Virus record (IMG/VR): IMGVR_UViG_3300046820_000175
Location: 1-31,419 of that record
From: a virus
Strand: one strand, 5' to 3'
Length of the DNA stretch: 31,419 nucleotides
Position numbers and translations under genes: made by a program. Shown here in pieces: positions 29,030-31,419 of this stretch (within the stretch, counting starts at the first letter, position 1; each line of letters starts with the position of its first letter). Under the pieces are notes generated by a model. The model saw only the letters and a list, made by a program, of their open reading frames with translations, had not been told where the DNA came from and did no database searches.

Positions 29030-29269
29030 TTAAAACTTCAATAATAGCGTGGCAATCAAGCCCAACAAGCCAGCGACCACAGTGCCTGCACTGCTGATAA
29101 TCACTGTGCTTAGACTGCTTTGTCCTTTGGTTATTGCTTGACTGACGTTATCAACCTTAACTTCAACTGTTGCTAATCTTTTCTCCAACAACAAATAACG
29201 TTGGGCGCACAAGTCCACGTGTAAATCTAGGTTAGTGCGTTCTGCTTCAACGGTATTAATGTCATTCAC
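29030..29269 (-). CDS. Holin candidate, XhlA-like
   Basis: A 79-aa protein starting at GTG (29267-29269), which overlaps the stop of the gene before it (GTGA). The N-terminal part is a charged helix (ERTNLDLHVDLCAQRYLLLEKRL) continuing ATVEVKVDNVSQAI, and the C-terminal 25 residues are one membrane segment (VIISSAGTVVAGLLGLIATLLL) ending KF. This is the arrangement of the XhlA haemolysin/holin-type family. It would take part in lysis or in anchoring at the membrane. No endolysin is next to it, or elsewhere, that I can recognise. Confidence 0.65.
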   Translation of the reverse strand: MNDINTVEAERTNLDLHVDLCAQRYLLLEKRLATVEVKVDNVSQAITKGQSSLSTVIISSAGTVVAGLLGLIATLLLKF

Positions 29270-29409
29270 GATTTCTTGCGAGCCGCTTGTGCTGCCTTAA
29301 TGGCTTGTGCTTGTTTTACGGCTTGCTCTCTTGTTGGATATACTTTACCAGACTGACCATATTGCCAGCCTTTACCACCACGTGGTCCTGTTGCTTTATG
29401 CACGGGCAT
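29266..29409 (-). CDS. 47-aa basic protein with a GKxW..GKSGKxY motif
   Basis: A 47-aa frame: MPVHKATGPRGGKGWQYG, then QSGKVYPTREQAVKQAQAI, then KAAQAARKKS. The pattern G-W-Q-Y-G-x-S-G-K-x-Y...A..QA.AI is a short module seen in many phage proteins, sometimes at the end of larger head proteins. Here it stands alone. AAGGAG lies eight bases before the ATG, and its stop overlaps the GTG of the next gene. It overlaps the end of the nuclease gene by 14 bases. The role is unknown; DNA or capsid binding is plausible from the charge. Confidence 0.75.
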   Translation of the reverse strand: MPVHKATGPRGGKGWQYGQSGKVYPTREQAVKQAQAIKAAQAARKKS

Positions 29410-29767
29410 TTTGTTTTCTCCTTTTAGCACGTTTCTTTGCTAATTGTTTGCGTTCTTCGTGTGTTCTGTGTGTTGGATGCAAAGTTTCACTATGCGTTGT
29501 TATAATATAGCCTATGAGATTGTGGGCTATGCCCTTAAGTCTGTTAATGTCTACTTGACTGCGTGGCATGTTATTTTCTATTTTGCCTAATAGACTGTTG
29601 CAACCTCTATGTAAAACTTGCCTGACTAATCCTGTTTTATGGTCATGGTCAAGCACTGCATCATCAATTATCTTGTCACCACATAAAGCACAGCAGTTAC
29701 CTTGTTTTAATAACTGCTGTTCCCTATACTCTTTAACTTCTCTTTGCTTTAATTTGTTCATTTGCAT
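29396..29767 (-). CDS. Endonuclease VII-like HNH nuclease
   Basis: A 123-aa protein. CCALCG (C26, C29), then AVLDHDHKTGLVRQVLHRGCNSLLGKIEN, is the endonuclease VII signature: DHDH (40-43) is the catalytic part and HRGCN the second zinc half-site, with the first of the two usual cysteines replaced by His53. T4 endonuclease VII resolves branched DNA before packaging. Its place next to the portal fits the same job. The C-terminus is very basic (KKRAKRRKQNARA). The start overlaps a 36-aa peptide frame; a second ATG two codons in is equally likely. Confidence 0.85.
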   Translation of the reverse strand: MQMNKLKQREVKEYREQQLLKQGNCCALCGDKIIDDAVLDHDHKTGLVRQVLHRGCNSLLGKIENNMPRSQVDINRLKGIAHNLIGYIITTHSETLHPTHRTHEERKQLAKKRAKRRKQNARA

Positions 29768-29843
29768 TACTTATCTGAAAGTAAGGCAAGAACACTAAAA
29801 ATAGCCACAAAGCAACGATACCGTCAATAATGTTTTCTATCAT
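29733..29843 (-). CDS. 36-aa membrane peptide coupled to the portal gene
   Basis: A 36-aa frame, MIENIIDGIVALWLFLVF then LPYFQISNANEQIKAKRS. One membrane segment (about residues 6-22) is followed by a polar, basic tail. Its ATG overlaps the portal stop by 4 bases (ATGA), the same coupling used between other genes here, which supports it as a real gene. It overlaps the start of the nuclease gene by 35 bases in another frame. It could be a holin partner or antiholin. Not large enough to place by motif. Confidence 0.6.
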   Translation of the reverse strand: MIENIIDGIVALWLFLVFLPYFQISNANEQIKAKRS

Positions 29844-31336
29844 TCTTTTTCAACCCAGCCCTGTTGCATTAGTTGACGTTTTGTTTCAAAGTCAATAATC
29901 CATCCTTCTTCGCCAGTGATTGGGTTGTAGTAAAGTTCTGGTTCTTCAAATGGTTCTACTGAATCATAAGGCACAGTTTCACCATTGGCTAGTGTCACCA
30001 TCTCTGGTAAAATAATGTCACCGTTCTCTCCTAGCCATTCTACAATTTCATGGTCAATGAGTTCTAACACACGTGGGTCAGTGGCAGTGTCTTTGGCAAT
30101 CTTTAATTGTTCAATTTCTTTACTTGTATCACGGATATTGAATGAGCCTGGGTAGTCAATCTCACCACTCCATGTTGTGCCCATGTATTCTGCCCAGAGT
30201 TTCCACATTTGTTCTTCTGCTAGTTCTAGGTTATCTGCTTTTTCGCTTAGACGGGCATTCAAAAGTTGAAATTCAGTTTCCATTGCTACCCCAGACATAC
30301 TGCGACTTTCTACTGCACGAACAGCACCAGTGTTGGCCATCTTGTCAATGGCTTCTACTGTGTGTTTGATACTTGCGTAGATAGAATCAATGCTTGCGCC
30401 ACTGTATTCTAACAAATAAGGCTTAAGACCTGGGTCAAGATTTTCTGGCATTCTGATTAATGCACCACTGCCTGTGCCCACTTGTGTTTCTGGTGTAGCA
30501 ACAAGACTTGGGTGAGAATCCATACGGATTGCTTGGTCAACTTCTGACGTTGCGTTGTATATAAATCGTTGAGCGTCCGCAATGTCCGCAATGTCTGAAA
30601 TGCCAATGCCACGCACACTACTACGACCGTTATAGCAAACAACAGCAGGAATCTTGCCTAAGCCATTGACTTCTATAACGTCATTGTCAATCTTGTTGTC
30701 TTTGATGTTGACTTGTGTTGTTCTGATTGTTTCTTTAGTCCACTCTTTGACAACTCTAATGTCACCATTAACATCTTCAAGGTATTTGAAATAAACAAGG
30801 TCATATCTGCCACTGGGTTGACGTGCCCACTTCCAGTCTAACACTACCATAGGTGTCAGCAAGTTTACATATGGTCTAATGCCCATGGCTTGTTCATCTG
30901 CACGTGTGTTAGCACCAATGTTTGGCTTTGCAACAATAATCCAGCAACTACCGAACACTGAACTCCATGTTGCCACGTCTTTCATAAATGCGTTTAGACT
31001 TCTGCCATCCATGTCCGCATCATCAAGGAAATCTCCTAGTTCAGGCATCATATCAAGGCCATTAAATTCACGCTCTGGTTCCTCACGGAAGAGAAAGGAG
31101 TTATACACACTTATGACACTGGCACAGTGATTTTCTAGGGGAGTGTTCTTTAGTCTGGCAGCGTATTCGCCATCAGTTTCTAACACATATCTGGTCAAGT
31201 GTTTGGCTTGACGGTATTCGTCACCCCCAACATATGATTCCAGCAAATATTTCCAAATTGGCAAGTAAGTCTGCACCGTTTCATTGGCACTTAACACTGC
31301 CTGTATTTCTGAGTTTAGCGTTTCTGTAAAATTCAT
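29840..31336 (-). CDS. Portal protein
   Basis: A 498-aa protein of the dodecameric portal type. The N-terminal part has YVGGDEYRQAKHLTRYV and RLKNTPLENHCASVISVYNSFLF (wing and stem). GIGISDIADIADAQRFIYNATSEVDQAI near 245-272 is a typical crown/clip segment, followed by an acidic region (SRSMSGVAMETEFQLLNARLSEKA, EEQMWKLWAEYMG). Length and position after the large terminase (across the circular junction) agree. The start has AAGGAA seven bases upstream. The type is close to portals of siphoviruses with separate scaffold genes. Confidence 0.9.
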   Translation of the reverse strand: MNFTETLNSEIQAVLSANETVQTYLPIWKYLLESYVGGDEYRQAKHLTRYVLETDGEYAARLKNTPLENHCASVISVYNSFLFREEPEREFNGLDMMPELGDFLDDADMDGRSLNAFMKDVATWSSVFGSCWIIVAKPNIGANTRADEQAMGIRPYVNLLTPMVVLDWKWARQPSGRYDLVYFKYLEDVNGDIRVVKEWTKETIRTTQVNIKDNKIDNDVIEVNGLGKIPAVVCYNGRSSVRGIGISDIADIADAQRFIYNATSEVDQAIRMDSHPSLVATPETQVGTGSGALIRMPENLDPGLKPYLLEYSGASIDSIYASIKHTVEAIDKMANTGAVRAVESRSMSGVAMETEFQLLNARLSEKADNLELAEEQMWKLWAEYMGTTWSGEIDYPGSFNIRDTSKEIEQLKIAKDTATDPRVLELIDHEIVEWLGENGDIILPEMVTLANGETVPYDSVEPFEEPELYYNPITGEEGWIIDFETKRQLMQQGWVEKE

Positions 31337-31419
31337 TTTAGTTTCCTTGTTATGCTAATGCGTGACCCCAGCGTTGTGGACGCATAGCATCTGGGTCAAC
31401 GTTACGGCGCACGGGGAAT
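31313..31419. repeat. Right copy of 107-bp terminal direct repeat
   Basis: Identical to 1-107. It contains the portal start codon and ribosome site and the last 23 codons of the large terminase gene, so one copy is redundant when the genome is closed into a circle of 31,312 bp. Confidence 0.95.

Overview
This window is the genome of a tailed bacteriophage of about 31.3 kb. The first 107 bases are repeated exactly at the end (1-107 = 31313-31419), so the sequence is circular or circularly permuted, with a unit of 31,312 bp opened between the terminase and portal genes. Every supportable gene lies on the minus strand. The single tail tube gene, long tape measure, lambda-type tail chaperone frameshift and absence of a sheath gene indicate a long non-contractile (siphovirus) tail. 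The host is probably a Gram-negative bacterium with ordinary sigma-70: several promoters match TTGACA-17-TATAAT exactly and Shine-Dalgarno sites are strong. No tRNA, integrase or known host gene allows a closer placement.

Layout in the direction of transcription (right to left, wrapping through the end). (1) Packaging and head: small terminase (1758-1276), large terminase (1276-38), portal (31336-29840), a small membrane peptide, an endonuclease VII-like nuclease, a 47-aa basic protein, an XhlA/holin-like protein, scaffold (28932-28252) and major capsid protein (28231-27377). (2) Connector and tail: adaptor, tail terminator candidate, tail tube, terminator, a 57-aa protein, tail chaperones G and G-T with a GGGAAAG slippery site, an HK97-gp10-like protein, tape measure, minor tail proteins and a J-like tip protein split around a glycine-rich adhesin gene, then a zinc-ribbon protein. 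(3) A roughly 1-kb non-coding region (15248-16245) with two structured minus-strand RNA candidates, a strong promoter, operators and a terminator. (4) Accessory genes: a DUF3820-like protein, then a tightly coupled five-gene operon (14552-10821) ending in a DpdA/TGT-like base-exchange enzyme, a shortened UDP-sugar dehydrogenase-like protein and a glycosyltransferase-like protein. (5) Five small genes (10784-9009), four with a near-consensus sigma-70 promoter, repeated upstream hairpins and inverted-repeat operators. (6) A second structural block (8744-1768): a common phage structural protein, three large fibre proteins with LamG and Asp-box domains, a fibre-tail adaptor and a coiled-coil protein, leading into the terminase.

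The most interesting content is the accessory operon, which could insert a deazaguanine-type base into phage DNA and decorate it with a sugar, and the large structured RNA at 15.4-15.9 kb. In at least five helices of that region, G-U pairs on the minus strand become C-A mismatches on the plus strand, which supports a minus-strand RNA. Also notable is what is missing: no recognisable replication, lysogeny or endolysin gene in an apparently complete genome, while motifs resembling T4 late promoters (ATAAATA) stand at several transcription-unit boundaries.
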